From contig PXSK01000035.1 of assembly GCA_003022865.1 (NCBI GenBank), positions 1 to 54,280 of the forward strand: DNA of 54,280 nucleotides, in the 5' to 3' direction. Shown here piece after piece: positions 33,762-42,021 of the stretch; within the stretch, counting starts at the first letter, position 1, and the number at the start of each line of letters is the position of its first letter. Made by a program: the position numbers and the translations under genes. Origin of the DNA: Halobacteriales archaeon SW_5_70_135 (GTDB lineage: Archaea > Halobacteriota > Halobacteria > Halobacteriales > SW-7-71-33). The notes under the pieces are model-generated. The model saw nothing but the letters and a program-made list of their open reading frames with translations. It searched no databases and had not been told where the DNA came from.

Positions 33762-34424
33762 TCACTCGAAGCGCACGCCCAGGTCCGACAGGCCCTCGTT
33801 GCGCCCGGCGAGGTTGATGAGAAGCGGCGTCAGCCCCTCGATCTCGGGAGCGTTGGCGAGCGGACCGCCGTCGAGACCGGCCAGTCCCTCGATCGCGTCG
33901 GCGAGACCGATCACCGTCTCCCGGGCGTCGTCGTCGTCGGCGACGACGGGCACGTGCAGGCCCAGGTCGGCGTCCAGGTCCGCCAGCCGGTGTGCGGGGA
34001 TAGGGTGGAAGGCGCCGACGACCGGCACGTCCTCGGGGGCGGCGTCGGCGGCGACCGCGGCGACGCTGCCCGCTCCCGGACGGTGGTAGTGCATGCCGGC
34101 CTCGTCGCGCTGCATGCCGACGGCGGGGCTGACGAGCACGCCGGAGAGGCTCTCGGCGACCGCCTCGACCGTGTCGGCGACGTGGTACGGCGGCACGCCG
34201 GCGACGACGACGTCCGCGTCCGCCGTCGCCTCGGGGTTCGCAGCACCGTCGACCGTCGCCGCGTGGCCCCGCTCCTCGAGTCGCGTGCTGTAGTCGGCGG
34301 CGGTCTCGCGGGCGCGCTCTGCCTCGCGGGAGCCCACCGTGATCGCGTGGTCGGTGTCCCGGCCCCAGCGCAGCGCCAGTCCTTCGCCGATGTCGCCCGT
34401 CCCGCCGAGGATTGCTATCTCCAT
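33762..34424 (-). CDS. npdG: NADPH-dependent F420 reductase
   Basis: A 220-aa Rossmann protein that transfers hydride between NADP(H) and coenzyme F420. MEIAILGGTGDIGEGLALRW is the dinucleotide-binding motif, followed by ITVGSREAERARETAADY (Ser-Arg for NADP phosphate), VVVAGVPPYHVADTV, LVSPAVGMQRDE, and GAFHPIPAHRLADLDADL. Length is normal for haloarchaeal NpdG. Separated by 44 bases from uridine kinase on the same strand, possibly one transcript. Confidence 0.92.
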   Translation of the reverse strand: MEIAILGGTGDIGEGLALRWGRDTDHAITVGSREAERARETAADYSTRLEERGHAATVDGAANPEATADADVVVAGVPPYHVADTVEAVAESLSGVLVSPAVGMQRDEAGMHYHRPGAGSVAAVAADAAPEDVPVVGAFHPIPAHRLADLDADLGLHVPVVADDDDARETVIGLADAIEGLAGLDGGPLANAPEIEGLTPLLINLAGRNEGLSDLGVRFE

Positions 34425-34468
34425 GCCGGTGACAGCGTCGGTACGCGCAAAAACAGTACGATCGGTCG

Positions 34469-35137
34469 TCAGCGCGACACCGGCCGGTCGGTGTCGCCGG
34501 TCATCGCCTCCGCGTCGCGGTCGGCGTCGGCCGACAGCGCGGCCCGCAGCCGGTCGGCGAGCAGGCGCACCGCGCGCTCGTTGGCGCCCTCCGGGACGAC
34601 GACGTCGGCCTCGCGCTTCGTCGGGGCGACGTAGCGCTCGTGCATCGGCTTCACCGTCGCGAGATACTGGTCGACGACTCCCTCCAGGTCGCGGTCGCGC
34701 TCGACCACGTCGCGGCGCACGCGCCGGATCACGCGCACGTCGGCGTCGGTCTCGACGTACACCCGCAGGTCGAGCCGGTCGAGCACCCGCTCGTCGTGCA
34801 GCGCGAGGATGCCCTCGACGACGACCATCGCCCCCGGCTCCACCCGTCGGGAGTCGACGCGGTCGTCGACCGAGAAGTCGTACTCCGGCGTCTCGACCGC
34901 TTCGCCCGCCCGCAGCCGGTCGAGCTGGTCGACCAGCAGCTCCCAGTCGAACGCCGACGGGTGGTCGTAGTTCACCGTCCGCCGCTGCTCGGGCGAGAGC
35001 CTCGGGTGCGGCTCGTAGTAGTCGTCCAGCGCCACCCGCGTCACCCGCGTCGAGAGCCGCTCATCGACCTGCCGGGCCAGAGTAGTCTTCCCCGCGCCCG
35101 TCCCCCCCGCGACGCCGACGACGAACGGCTCGGTCAC
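34469..35137 (-). CDS. udk: Uridine kinase
   Basis: A 222-aa P-loop nucleoside kinase: Walker A GGTGAGKTTLA near the N-terminus, ALDDYYEPHPRLSPEQRRTV, NYDHPSAFDWELLVDQL, VEGILALHDERVLDRLDLRV (Walker B neighbourhood) and RRVRRDVVERDRDLEGVVDQ lid. Catalyses ATP-dependent phosphorylation of uridine/cytidine in pyrimidine salvage; phosphoribulokinase-like members share the fold, but the YDHP and EGILAL motifs favour uridine kinase. The C-terminal 15 residues are Asp-rich and variable. Confidence 0.92.
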   Translation of the reverse strand: MTEPFVVGVAGGTGAGKTTLARQVDERLSTRVTRVALDDYYEPHPRLSPEQRRTVNYDHPSAFDWELLVDQLDRLRAGEAVETPEYDFSVDDRVDSRRVEPGAMVVVEGILALHDERVLDRLDLRVYVETDADVRVIRRVRRDVVERDRDLEGVVDQYLATVKPMHERYVAPTKREADVVVPEGANERAVRLLADRLRAALSADADRDAEAMTGDTDRPVSR

Positions 35138-35210
35138 ACACGATTACAGCCCGCTCGACCAGTTCAATCCCCCGGTCGCCGCCCGGATTGTGGCGCTTCT
35201 CGGGGGACAG

Positions 35211-35220
35211 AATTTATTAT
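35211..35220 (+). promoter_or_regulatory. Strong TATA box of the hsp20 gene
   Basis: AATTTATTAT lies 26-35 bases before the ATG at 35246, in otherwise GC-rich DNA; it is one of the most AT-rich promoters in the window and fits a heat-inducible small-chaperone gene with a leaderless transcript. Confidence 0.65.
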
Positions 35221-35245
35221 CTCCCCGGGCGAAGGACAGGATGTC

Positions 35246-35695
35246 ATGCGAGCCAACCCGTTCGAGGACCTCGACGAGATGCTCGACAGGATGTCCCGGC
35301 AGGTCGAGGAGGGAATGACGGGGCTGAGCCCCTCCGTCCCGGTCGACCTCCGGGAGACCGACGGGAGCTTCGTCGCCGTCGTCGACCTCCCCGGCTACGA
35401 CGCCGACGACATCGACCTCACCGTCACCGACCGGCAGCTGCGCGTCGACGCCGAGCGCGACACCGACGTCAGACTCGAAGCCGGCGACGACGGCGACCAC
35501 GGCGACCACGACGGCGGTCACACGGTACAGCACGTCCGCCGCGAGCGCACCCGCGAGAGCGTCAGCCGCTCCGTCCGTCTCCCCGACCCCGTCGACGAGG
35601 AGGGCGTCGAGGCCACGCTCGAGGAGGGCGTGCTCACGGTCACCCTCCCCAAGCGACACGACGAGGAGGGTCGGATGATCGAGATCGACGACTGA
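35246..35695 (+). CDS. Hsp20-family small heat shock protein
   Basis: A 149-aa holdase with an alpha-crystallin domain: N-terminal arm NPFEDLDEMLDRMSRQVEEG, then VDLRETDGSFVAVVDLPGYD, DIDLTVTDRQLRVDAER, the A-x-x-x-n-G-v-L consensus as EATLEEGVLTVTLPK and a short C-terminal tail. A His/Asp/Gly loop (DDGDHGDHDGGH) replaces the usual loop between strands. Start 35246 follows a strong TATA box; an ATG at 35241 is out of frame. A CACCTTTTT sequence at 35701-35709 after the stop may help termination. Confidence 0.92.
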   Translation: MRANPFEDLDEMLDRMSRQVEEGMTGLSPSVPVDLRETDGSFVAVVDLPGYDADDIDLTVTDRQLRVDAERDTDVRLEAGDDGDHGDHDGGHTVQHVRRERTRESVSRSVRLPDPVDEEGVEATLEEGVLTVTLPKRHDEEGRMIEIDD

Positions 35696-36112
35696 CCCCC
35701 CACCTTTTTCCGGCTCGGGCCGGCGGAGCCAACCGCTCGCCGCAAAAACGTGGGCGAAAAAACCCGCGGCCTCCCGGCGGTCGGCCGCGGTGATTACCTT
35801 CTCGATCCGCTCTCACTCTCGATCCTCTCACTCTCGATCCGCTCTCGATCCTCTCGCTCTCAGTCTCTATTGCCCTCGACCCGCTCCTGTCCCCGATCAC
35901 TGCCGCTCTCCCCACACGACACCCGCCCCTCGCCGCGTCGTCACACCTGCTCGGCGGCCGTCGGGACGGTCGCGCAGGTGCTCCCGCACTCGTCGTGCGT
36001 GCTCGTCCACGGCGGGTCACGAGCCGGACGGGAGAGGCTCACGACTGCCCCGGGCTGGCAGTCGCCCGGTCAGTGCGCGTGGTATTTCAGGCGGGCGCTC
36101 TCACGGGGGTGT
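35696..36112. other. 417-base intergenic region with pyrimidine-rich tract
   Basis: After a T-rich probable terminator (35701-35709) and GC-rich inverted sequence (about 35763-35790), bases about 35799-35869 form an imperfect repeat of CTCTCACTCTCGATC-type units on the plus strand, so one strand is nearly pure pyrimidine apart from GATC. The rest (35870-36112) leads into leuS; GTATTTCAG at about 36082-36090 lies 23-31 bases before the leuS ATG and is a possible TATA element. No gene is recognised. Confidence 0.5.
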
Positions 36113-39025
36113 ATGAGTGCCGACGCGGACGCTGACGGCGACAGGGCGTACGACCACGAGGTCGTCGAGCGCGAGTGGCGACGACGCTTCGAGGAGTCCG
36201 GCCGCTACGAGCCCGACCCGGACGAGGGCGAGGACCCGACGTTCATCACGGTGCCGTACCCGTACCCCAGCGGCGGGATGCACGTCGGCCACGCCCGGAC
36301 GTATCTGGTGCCGGACGTGTACGCCCGCTTCGAGCGCCTGCGCGGCGAGCAGGTGCTGTTCCCGATGGCCTGGCACTTCACGGGCACGCCCATCGTCGGC
36401 GCCGTCGAACGGGTGAGAAAGCGCGACCCCGACCAGATCGAGACGCTGACCGACGCCTTCGACGTGCCCGAGGACGACCTGGAGAGACTGGAGACACCGG
36501 AGGGGTACGCCCGCTACTTCGCCGAGGAGGCCGACGCCTCCTACAGGCGCGGCATGCGCCAGCTGGGACTGTCGGTGGACTGGCGCCGGGAGTTCACCAC
36601 GAGCGACGAGCGCTACTCGAAGTTCGTCTCCTGGCAGTATCGCACGCTGCGCGACCGAGGACTGCTGGAGGAGGGACTGCACCCGGTGAACTTCTGTACG
36701 AACGAGCGCCAGCCCGTCACTACCCACGACCTGCTGGAAGGCGAGGACGCCGAGTTCCAGGAGTTCACGCTCGTTCGGTTCGGCTACGCCGACGACGACG
36801 CCTTCGAGGACGCCGTGCTGCCGATGGCGACGCTGCGCCCGGAGACCGTTCGCGGCGTGACCAACGCCTACGTCGACCCCGAGGCGGAGTACGCCCGCGC
36901 CACCGTCGACGGCGAGACGTGGCTGGTCTCCGCCGCCGCGACCGAGAAGTTCGAACTTCAGGGCCGCTCGGTCGAGGTCCACGAGCGCTTCGCCGGCGAG
37001 CGACTGGTCGGCGCCGACGTCGAGAACCCCGTCACCGGCGACCGCGTCGTGGTCCTGCCCGCCGAGTTCGTCGACGCCGCCGACGCCACCGGCGTCGTCA
37101 TGTCCGTCCCCGCACACTCGCCGGACGACTACCTGGCGCTGCGGGAGGTCACGGAGCGGGCCGACGACCTGACCGCCTACGGCATCGACCCTCAGCGGGT
37201 ACAGGCGATCGAGCCGGAGCCGATCCTGGAGATCGACGACTACGGCGACGTGCCCGCCCGCGACGTCGTCGAGGCCGCCGGCATCGAGTCCTCGACGGAC
37301 CCCGAGCTGGAGGCGGTCACACAGGACCTGTACCGGAGCGAGTTCCACCGCGGCCGACTGCTGTCGGCGTACGGCGAGTTCGCCGGCGAGACCGTCGCCG
37401 ACGTCCGCGAGCAGTTCCGCGACAGCCACCGCGAGCGCGGCCACTTCGACCGGATGTACGAGTTCACCGAGCCGGTCGTCTGTCGCTGTGGCGGCGACGT
37501 GGAGGTGGCCCAGCAGGACACCTGGTTCCTGCGGTACAACGACGACGCGTGGCGCGACCTGGCCCACGAGGCCGTCGACGACATCGACGCCGTGCCGGAG
37601 AACACCCGCGAGCAGTACCATCACACCGTGGACTGGCTGGAGGAGTGGCCCTGCATCCGCAACTACGGGCTGGGCACTCGACTGCCGTGGGACGACGAGT
37701 TCGTCATCGAGCCGCTGTCGGACTCGACGATCTACATGAGTTACTACACGATCGCCCACCGCATCGACGAGGTGCCGGTCGAGGACCTCGACCGGGAGTT
37801 CTTCGACACGCTGCTTCTGGGCGAGGGCGAGGACGAACGCGCCGCCGACATGCGCGAGGAGTTCGAGCACTGGTACCCCGTGGACGTGCGCTTCTCGGCG
37901 AACGACCTGGTGAACAACCACCTCTCGTTCTTCCTGTACCACCACGCCGAGCTGTTCGACCGACCGGAGTGGCCCCAGGGGGTCACAGTCATGGGCATGG
38001 GGTTGAAGGAGGGCGAGAAGATGTCCTCCTCGAAGGGCAACGTCGAGCTGCCCGGCGAGGTCGTCGACGAGTACGGCGCCGACACCGTGCGCTTTTTCCA
38101 GCTGAACGCCGGCGAGCCGTGGCAGGACTTCGACTGGCGACCGGAGGCCGTCGAGTCGACCCGGGAGGCCGTCGACCGCTTCTGGTCGCGTGCGGTCGAC
38201 CTGATCGACGACGACGGCGACGGCGACGTCGCCGTCGACGGCGACCCCGACCGGCGACCGATCGACCGCTGGCTGCTGTCGAGACTGCAGTCTACCGTCC
38301 GCGCCGTCACCGACGCCCTGGAGAACTACGAGACCCGAGAGGCCTCGCAGGCGGTCTTCTACGACTTCGAGGAGCAGCTGCGGTGGTACCGTCGTCGGGT
38401 CGACACCGCCCGGCCCGCGGCCCGGCGGACGCTGCGGGAGGTGTTGCGCACGCGACTGCGCCTGCTGGCGCCCTTCATGCCGTTCCTGACGAACGAGCTG
38501 CACGAGCGACTGACCGGCGAGCCCGCGGAGGACGCCGCCTGGCCCGAGCCCGACGAGACGCTCGTCGACGCGGCCGTCGAGACGGAGGAGTCGCTGGTGC
38601 GGGCACTGACCGAGGACGTCCACGAGGTGCGCGACGTGACCGGCACCGACCCCGAGGTGTTGCGGGTGTACGTCGCCGCCGACTGGAAGCGGAAGGTGCT
38701 GGCGACCGTCGCGGAGCACGCGCCCGACCCCGACCGCGGCGCCGTCATGGGCGACGTGATGAGCGACGCCGACCTGCGCGAGCGGGGCGACGCGGTGAAC
38801 GACCTAGTCAGCGACCTGGTCGAGTCCGTCCGCGAGCGCTCGCCCGAGGAGCGCGAGCGCCTCGCCGCGGTCGATGAGACCGCCGTCTACGAGGGCGCCG
38901 TCGACTTTCTGGCGCGGGAGTTCGACGCCGACGTCGAGGTCTACCGCGAGGACGGTGACCCGCACGACCCCGCCGACCGCGCTGGAAGCGCCCGCCCGTT
39001 CCGCCCGGCCGTCCACATCGAGTGA
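36113..39025 (+). CDS. leuS: Leucyl-tRNA synthetase (archaeal type)
   Basis: A 970-aa class I synthetase. The HIGH motif is HVGHARTY (from residue 57), the editing CP1 domain spans roughly 200-420 with LPMATLRPETVRGVTNAYVD (TxRPET editing motif), and KMSSSKGN (636-643) is the catalytic lysine loop, followed by the anticodon-binding alpha domain and a C-terminal tail binding the tRNA elbow. A zinc-site remnant VCRCGGDVEVAQQDTWFLRY is also visible. ATG 36113 is chosen because the acidic SADADADGDRAYDHEVVERE leads directly into the family sequence; upstream open frame lacks homology. Monocistronic. Confidence 0.96.
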   Translation: MSADADADGDRAYDHEVVEREWRRRFEESGRYEPDPDEGEDPTFITVPYPYPSGGMHVGHARTYLVPDVYARFERLRGEQVLFPMAWHFTGTPIVGAVERVRKRDPDQIETLTDAFDVPEDDLERLETPEGYARYFAEEADASYRRGMRQLGLSVDWRREFTTSDERYSKFVSWQYRTLRDRGLLEEGLHPVNFCTNERQPVTTHDLLEGEDAEFQEFTLVRFGYADDDAFEDAVLPMATLRPETVRGVTNAYVDPEAEYARATVDGETWLVSAAATEKFELQGRSVEVHERFAGERLVGADVENPVTGDRVVVLPAEFVDAADATGVVMSVPAHSPDDYLALREVTERADDLTAYGIDPQRVQAIEPEPILEIDDYGDVPARDVVEAAGIESSTDPELEAVTQDLYRSEFHRGRLLSAYGEFAGETVADVREQFRDSHRERGHFDRMYEFTEPVVCRCGGDVEVAQQDTWFLRYNDDAWRDLAHEAVDDIDAVPENTREQYHHTVDWLEEWPCIRNYGLGTRLPWDDEFVIEPLSDSTIYMSYYTIAHRIDEVPVEDLDREFFDTLLLGEGEDERAADMREEFEHWYPVDVRFSANDLVNNHLSFFLYHHAELFDRPEWPQGVTVMGMGLKEGEKMSSSKGNVELPGEVVDEYGADTVRFFQLNAGEPWQDFDWRPEAVESTREAVDRFWSRAVDLIDDDGDGDVAVDGDPDRRPIDRWLLSRLQSTVRAVTDALENYETREASQAVFYDFEEQLRWYRRRVDTARPAARRTLREVLRTRLRLLAPFMPFLTNELHERLTGEPAEDAAWPEPDETLVDAAVETEESLVRALTEDVHEVRDVTGTDPEVLRVYVAADWKRKVLATVAEHAPDPDRGAVMGDVMSDADLRERGDAVNDLVSDLVESVRERSPEERERLAAVDETAVYEGAVDFLAREFDADVEVYREDGDPHDPADRAGSARPFRPAVHIE

Positions 39026-39120
39026 CTGACCTGCGGCCCTGCACTCCCGGCGGGAGTCCAGGCCGTATCCGCCGCCGAACGGCCCCCTTTGTGCGCCGCC
39101 CGCGTACTGTCGGTATTACA

Positions 39121-39706
39121 GTGTCGACCGTCGACGCGACCACGCCGGACAGCCCCGTCGGAGTGTACGGTGCCGACCACGTCACCGTCGAAGGGACCGA
39201 CGTCGAGGGGACGATCGAGTTCTCGTCGGCGACGGTCGCCTGTTCACCTTCGTCAGCGAGGAGCGCGACCCTGCCGACCTGCCCGACCCGCAACCGGGGC
39301 AGGTCCACCGCCTCGCCTTTCAGATCGACGGCGACCGGATCCCCGAGATCGCCACGGGGCTGGAGGAGCGGGCCACCCCGTCAGCGAGTACGACCGCGGC
39401 GCCCTCCTCTCGCTGTATACGGAGGGCTACAGCGGCCTCGTGATCGAACTCGTCGCCGAGACGTTCGGCGCCCCCGACGACCGGCGGGGGGAGGTACTCG
39501 CGCTCGCTCACGGCGAGCGGACCGCGGACGGCAGCGAGTTCGTCCGGGCCGAGCACGTCCGGACCGCGGTCGAGGAACTGGGGATCGACGCCGAGGAGCA
39601 CGACGTCGGGGACACACCCGCCGGCCGGGACGTCCGAGTCGGACTCGCGGCGCCACGTGACGCTGAGCAAAGACATTTGAGGCCGGTATCGAACGCGGAG
39701 ACGTGA
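39121..39706 (+). pseudogene. Broken VOC (glyoxalase/dioxygenase-type) family gene
   Basis: Three frames together give one haloarchaeal VOC protein. Frame A from GTG 39121: PVGVYGADHVTVEGTDVEGT then IEF. Frame B from about 39222: LVGDGRLFTFVSEERDPADL, VHRLAFQIDGDRIPEIATGL. Frame C from about 39380: VSEYDRGALLSLYTEGYSGL, VIELVAETFGAPDDRRGEVL to the stop at 39704-39706. Family members have about 25 residues (YRDLLGMPLVLRQPN-like) between IEF and the GDGR block, missing here; the B-to-C change fits loss of one G in a G-run near 39370. Metal ligands His (DHVTV) and Glu (VIELV) and the middle His (VHRLAF) survive. Its end overlaps the DUF3592 start by four bases. Confidence 0.8.
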
Positions 39707-40215
39707 ATCTCGAGTCGGTGATCGCGATCGTCGCGCTCGTCGGCGTCGGCGCGGCGATCGTGACCGGCGGGTGGATCGTCCAGCAGGAGGAACAGCAGCG
39801 CGTCGAGAACGCCGTCGAGCACGAGGGGACGGTCCGGAACACGGGCGTCGAGCGCGCGGAGCGAACCGAGCGACGCGACCCCGACAACGACGGCCAGTAC
39901 GAGCGTCGCGAGCGGGTCGTCGAGTTCCTCCCCACTGTCCGGTACACCTACACGTACGAGGGGACCGAGTACGAGTCCGGCTCGATCTACCCGGTGTCGC
40001 GGCCGGAGTTCGACAGCCGCGCCGAGGCAGAGAACTTCACCGCACGCTTCCCCGAGGGCGAGCGCGTCACCGTCTACGTCAACGAGGCGGACCCGAGCGA
40101 GTCCTTCCTGATCGAGCAGGAGTCCGGCACGCCGCTTCTGGTCGTCGCCGCGGTCTTCGGCGGCCTCCTCTGGCTGCTGGCGGCGGCGGTCGGCTACCGC
40201 TCAACCAGGGAGTAA
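39703..40215 (+). CDS. DUF3592-domain membrane protein
   Basis: A 170-aa protein with a membrane helix at each end (VIAIVALVGVGAAIVTGGWI; LLVVAAVFGGLLWLLAAAVG) and a central beta domain (PTVRYTYTYEGTEYESGSIY ... ARFPEGERVTVYVNEADPSE), the arrangement of DUF3592. The VTVYVNEADPSES motif is diagnostic. GTG at 39703 is used as start because the hydrophobic segment follows at once and it overlaps the preceding gene by four bases. Function unknown. Confidence 0.85.
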   Translation: MNLESVIAIVALVGVGAAIVTGGWIVQQEEQQRVENAVEHEGTVRNTGVERAERTERRDPDNDGQYERRERVVEFLPTVRYTYTYEGTEYESGSIYPVSRPEFDSRAEAENFTARFPEGERVTVYVNEADPSESFLIEQESGTPLLVVAAVFGGLLWLLAAAVGYRSTRE

Positions 40216-40273
40216 CGGTGGACTCATCCCGCTCGACGCCGGAGCACGACCGACGACCGACAACCGACGGCCG

Positions 40274-41074
40274 ATGACCGACGACCGAGGCCCCCCGACG
40301 GTCGACGCCGAGGGGGCGGACACGCGCCGGGACGCCGGCCGCCGGCCGGCGGACGGATACGCCGCCGTCGTCTTCGACATGGACGGCACGCTCGTCGAGT
40401 TCACGGGACGTGACCTGCGCCGTGAGACGGCCGTCGAGGCCTTCGACGAGGCGGGGATAGCGCTGACCGACGACGAACTGGCGGCCGTAGTGGACGGCAG
40501 CACCGCCAACGCCCGCGCGGTCTGTCGCGACCGCGACGTCGACCCCGCCGCCTTCTACGACCCGTTCGACCGCCTGCTCGCGGAGCGCCAGCGAGCCGTG
40601 GTCGCGGACGGCGGCAAGCGGCCGTACGACGACGCCCTGACCGCGCTGAAGGAACTGACAGCGCCGGCGGTCTGACCGGAGCGCGCCGACGGCGGACCGC
40701 CGCCCATGGACGCCGCCGTCGTCAGCAACAACTACCAGTCCGTCGTCGACGACGTGGTGGAGCGGTACTTCCCCGACCGGTTCGCGGTCGCCTACGGCAC
40801 CGAGCCGGGCGAAGCGGGCCGGCACCGGCGCAAGCCCGACCCGCACTTCCTCCTGCGTGCGGTCGACGACCTCGGCGTCGACCCGGCGGCGACGCTTCTG
40901 GTCGGCGACAGCGCCGACGACGTGGACGCGGCCGCGGCCGCCGGCGTCGACATCGACGTCGCCTACCTCCGCCGCGACCCGGACCGGGGCCGCTCGGAGC
41001 CGGACCCCGGCGCCGCGCCGACCTACCGGGTCGACGGGCTAGACGAACTCCTCACCGTCGTCACCGACGGGTGA
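40274..41074 (+). pseudogene. HAD-superfamily hydrolase gene split by an in-frame stop
   Basis: Residues from ATG 40274 contain HAD motif I (VVFDMDGTLVEF) and the helical cap (VDGSTANARAVCRDRDVDPA), ending PYDDALTALKELTAPAV at a TGA (40673-40675). The same frame continues, and from about 40718 gives motif II (AVVSNNYQSVVDDVV), motif III lysine (RRKPDPHFLLRAV) and motif IV (LLVGDSADDVDAA). Related phosphatases pass directly from the LTAP-like segment to AVVSNN, so about 12-14 codons including the stop look inserted; they include small inverted repeats (CGGCG-GAC-CGCCG at about 40689-40701). As written neither half is a complete enzyme. The second half could only start at ATG 40706. Confidence 0.75.
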
Positions 41075-41075
41075 G

Positions 41076-41978
41076 TCAGAGCGGCGTTTCGAGGTACGAC
41101 TTCGGGACGGCGTTGCGCACCGTCACCAGGGGGTCGACCACCTGTGAGACCTCCAGACCGCCGACGAGACTCGACAGCAGGTACGCCGCCGTCCGGTCGA
41201 GGCCGTGCTCGCGTTCCAGCAGCGTGACGGCGTCGCGGTTCGCCTGTCTCGCGGCGGCCTCCAGGGTCTCCGCGCTAGCGAGTGTCTTCCAGGCGTCGTC
41301 GGTCTCGACCAGCGGCTGCCGGAGGTCGAGGTCGGTGTCGACGACGTCGACGGTCAACTCGACCTCGACAGCTATCTCGGCGCCGGTGCCACACATCTCG
41401 CCGTCGGCCATCGCCGCCTTCGCGTCGCCCAGAGCGAGCATCCCGCCCGGCTGGAAGACGGGGAAGTACACCGTCGACCCGGCGGCGACGTCGGTCGTGT
41501 CCAAGTTGCCGCCGTGGTCGTGTGGCACCAGCGTCGAGTGTGTCTCCCCGTCCGTGGCGACGCCGACGGTGCCGATACAGGGGTCGACGGCGACCTCGAT
41601 CCCGTCGAAGTCGAGCCGGTCGCTCTCGACCGGGGTCACCCGCGTGAACGGGTGTTCGACGTCCGGGTCGTCCTGCAACAGGCCGAAGCCGGGCGTCGTG
41701 ACGACGCGGCCGCGGTCCTCGGCGAGTCGAACGGCGTCGATCTCGGCGGCGAGGACGTCGCCCGGCTCCGCCCCCGCGACGGCGATCGGGCCCGTGGCGG
41801 CGTTGACCTCCTCGGGAACGCCCGCGAGGAGGTCGTCGTCGTCCTGAATCTCGCCTTCGAGGCTGTCGGCGGTCTCGACGGCGAGGGAGTCGCCGGGCTC
41901 GACGGTCTCGACCGGCTCCATGTCGGGTCCGAACTCGTAGACGTGGCCGTCGTCGTACGTGACGCGACTGCGTGGCAT
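41076..41978 (-). CDS. Acetamidase/formamidase family protein
   Basis: A 300-aa amidase of the FmdA/AmdA family, which hydrolyses short amides to ammonia and acid. Typical sequence: DGHVYEFGPDMEPVETVEPG, NAATGPIAVAGAEPGDVLAA, PCIGTVGVATDGETHSTLVP, HDHGGNLDTTDVAAGSTVYF, FQPGGMLALGDAKAAMADGE, MCGTGAEIAVEVELTVDVV. The His/Glu/Cys-rich blocks correspond to conserved metal/active-site positions of the family. ATG at 41976-41978 is used; homology starts there. It lies 43 bases after the OCD/alanine-dehydrogenase-like gene on the same strand, so amide and amino nitrogen release may be co-regulated. Confidence 0.92.
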   Translation of the reverse strand: MPRSRVTYDDGHVYEFGPDMEPVETVEPGDSLAVETADSLEGEIQDDDDLLAGVPEEVNAATGPIAVAGAEPGDVLAAEIDAVRLAEDRGRVVTTPGFGLLQDDPDVEHPFTRVTPVESDRLDFDGIEVAVDPCIGTVGVATDGETHSTLVPHDHGGNLDTTDVAAGSTVYFPVFQPGGMLALGDAKAAMADGEMCGTGAEIAVEVELTVDVVDTDLDLRQPLVETDDAWKTLASAETLEAAARQANRDAVTLLEREHGLDRTAAYLLSSLVGGLEVSQVVDPLVTVRNAVPKSYLETPL

Positions 41979-42021
41979 GCCCTCTCTTCGCCGGCGGCAG
42001 TGAAAACACCGGCGAGGCGAC

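Noticed and set aside
36101-38719. Very long minus-strand open frame (872 codons) opposite leuS, and a similar 933-codon one opposite the dpp operon (17222-20023)
   Set aside because: High GC suppresses stop codons on all strands. These translations have no domain motifs, and the plus-strand genes opposite are unambiguous.
40706-41074. Independent second HAD gene starting at ATG 40706
   Set aside because: It lacks motif I with the nucleophile Asp, which is in the frame just upstream; it is the back half of the same gene.
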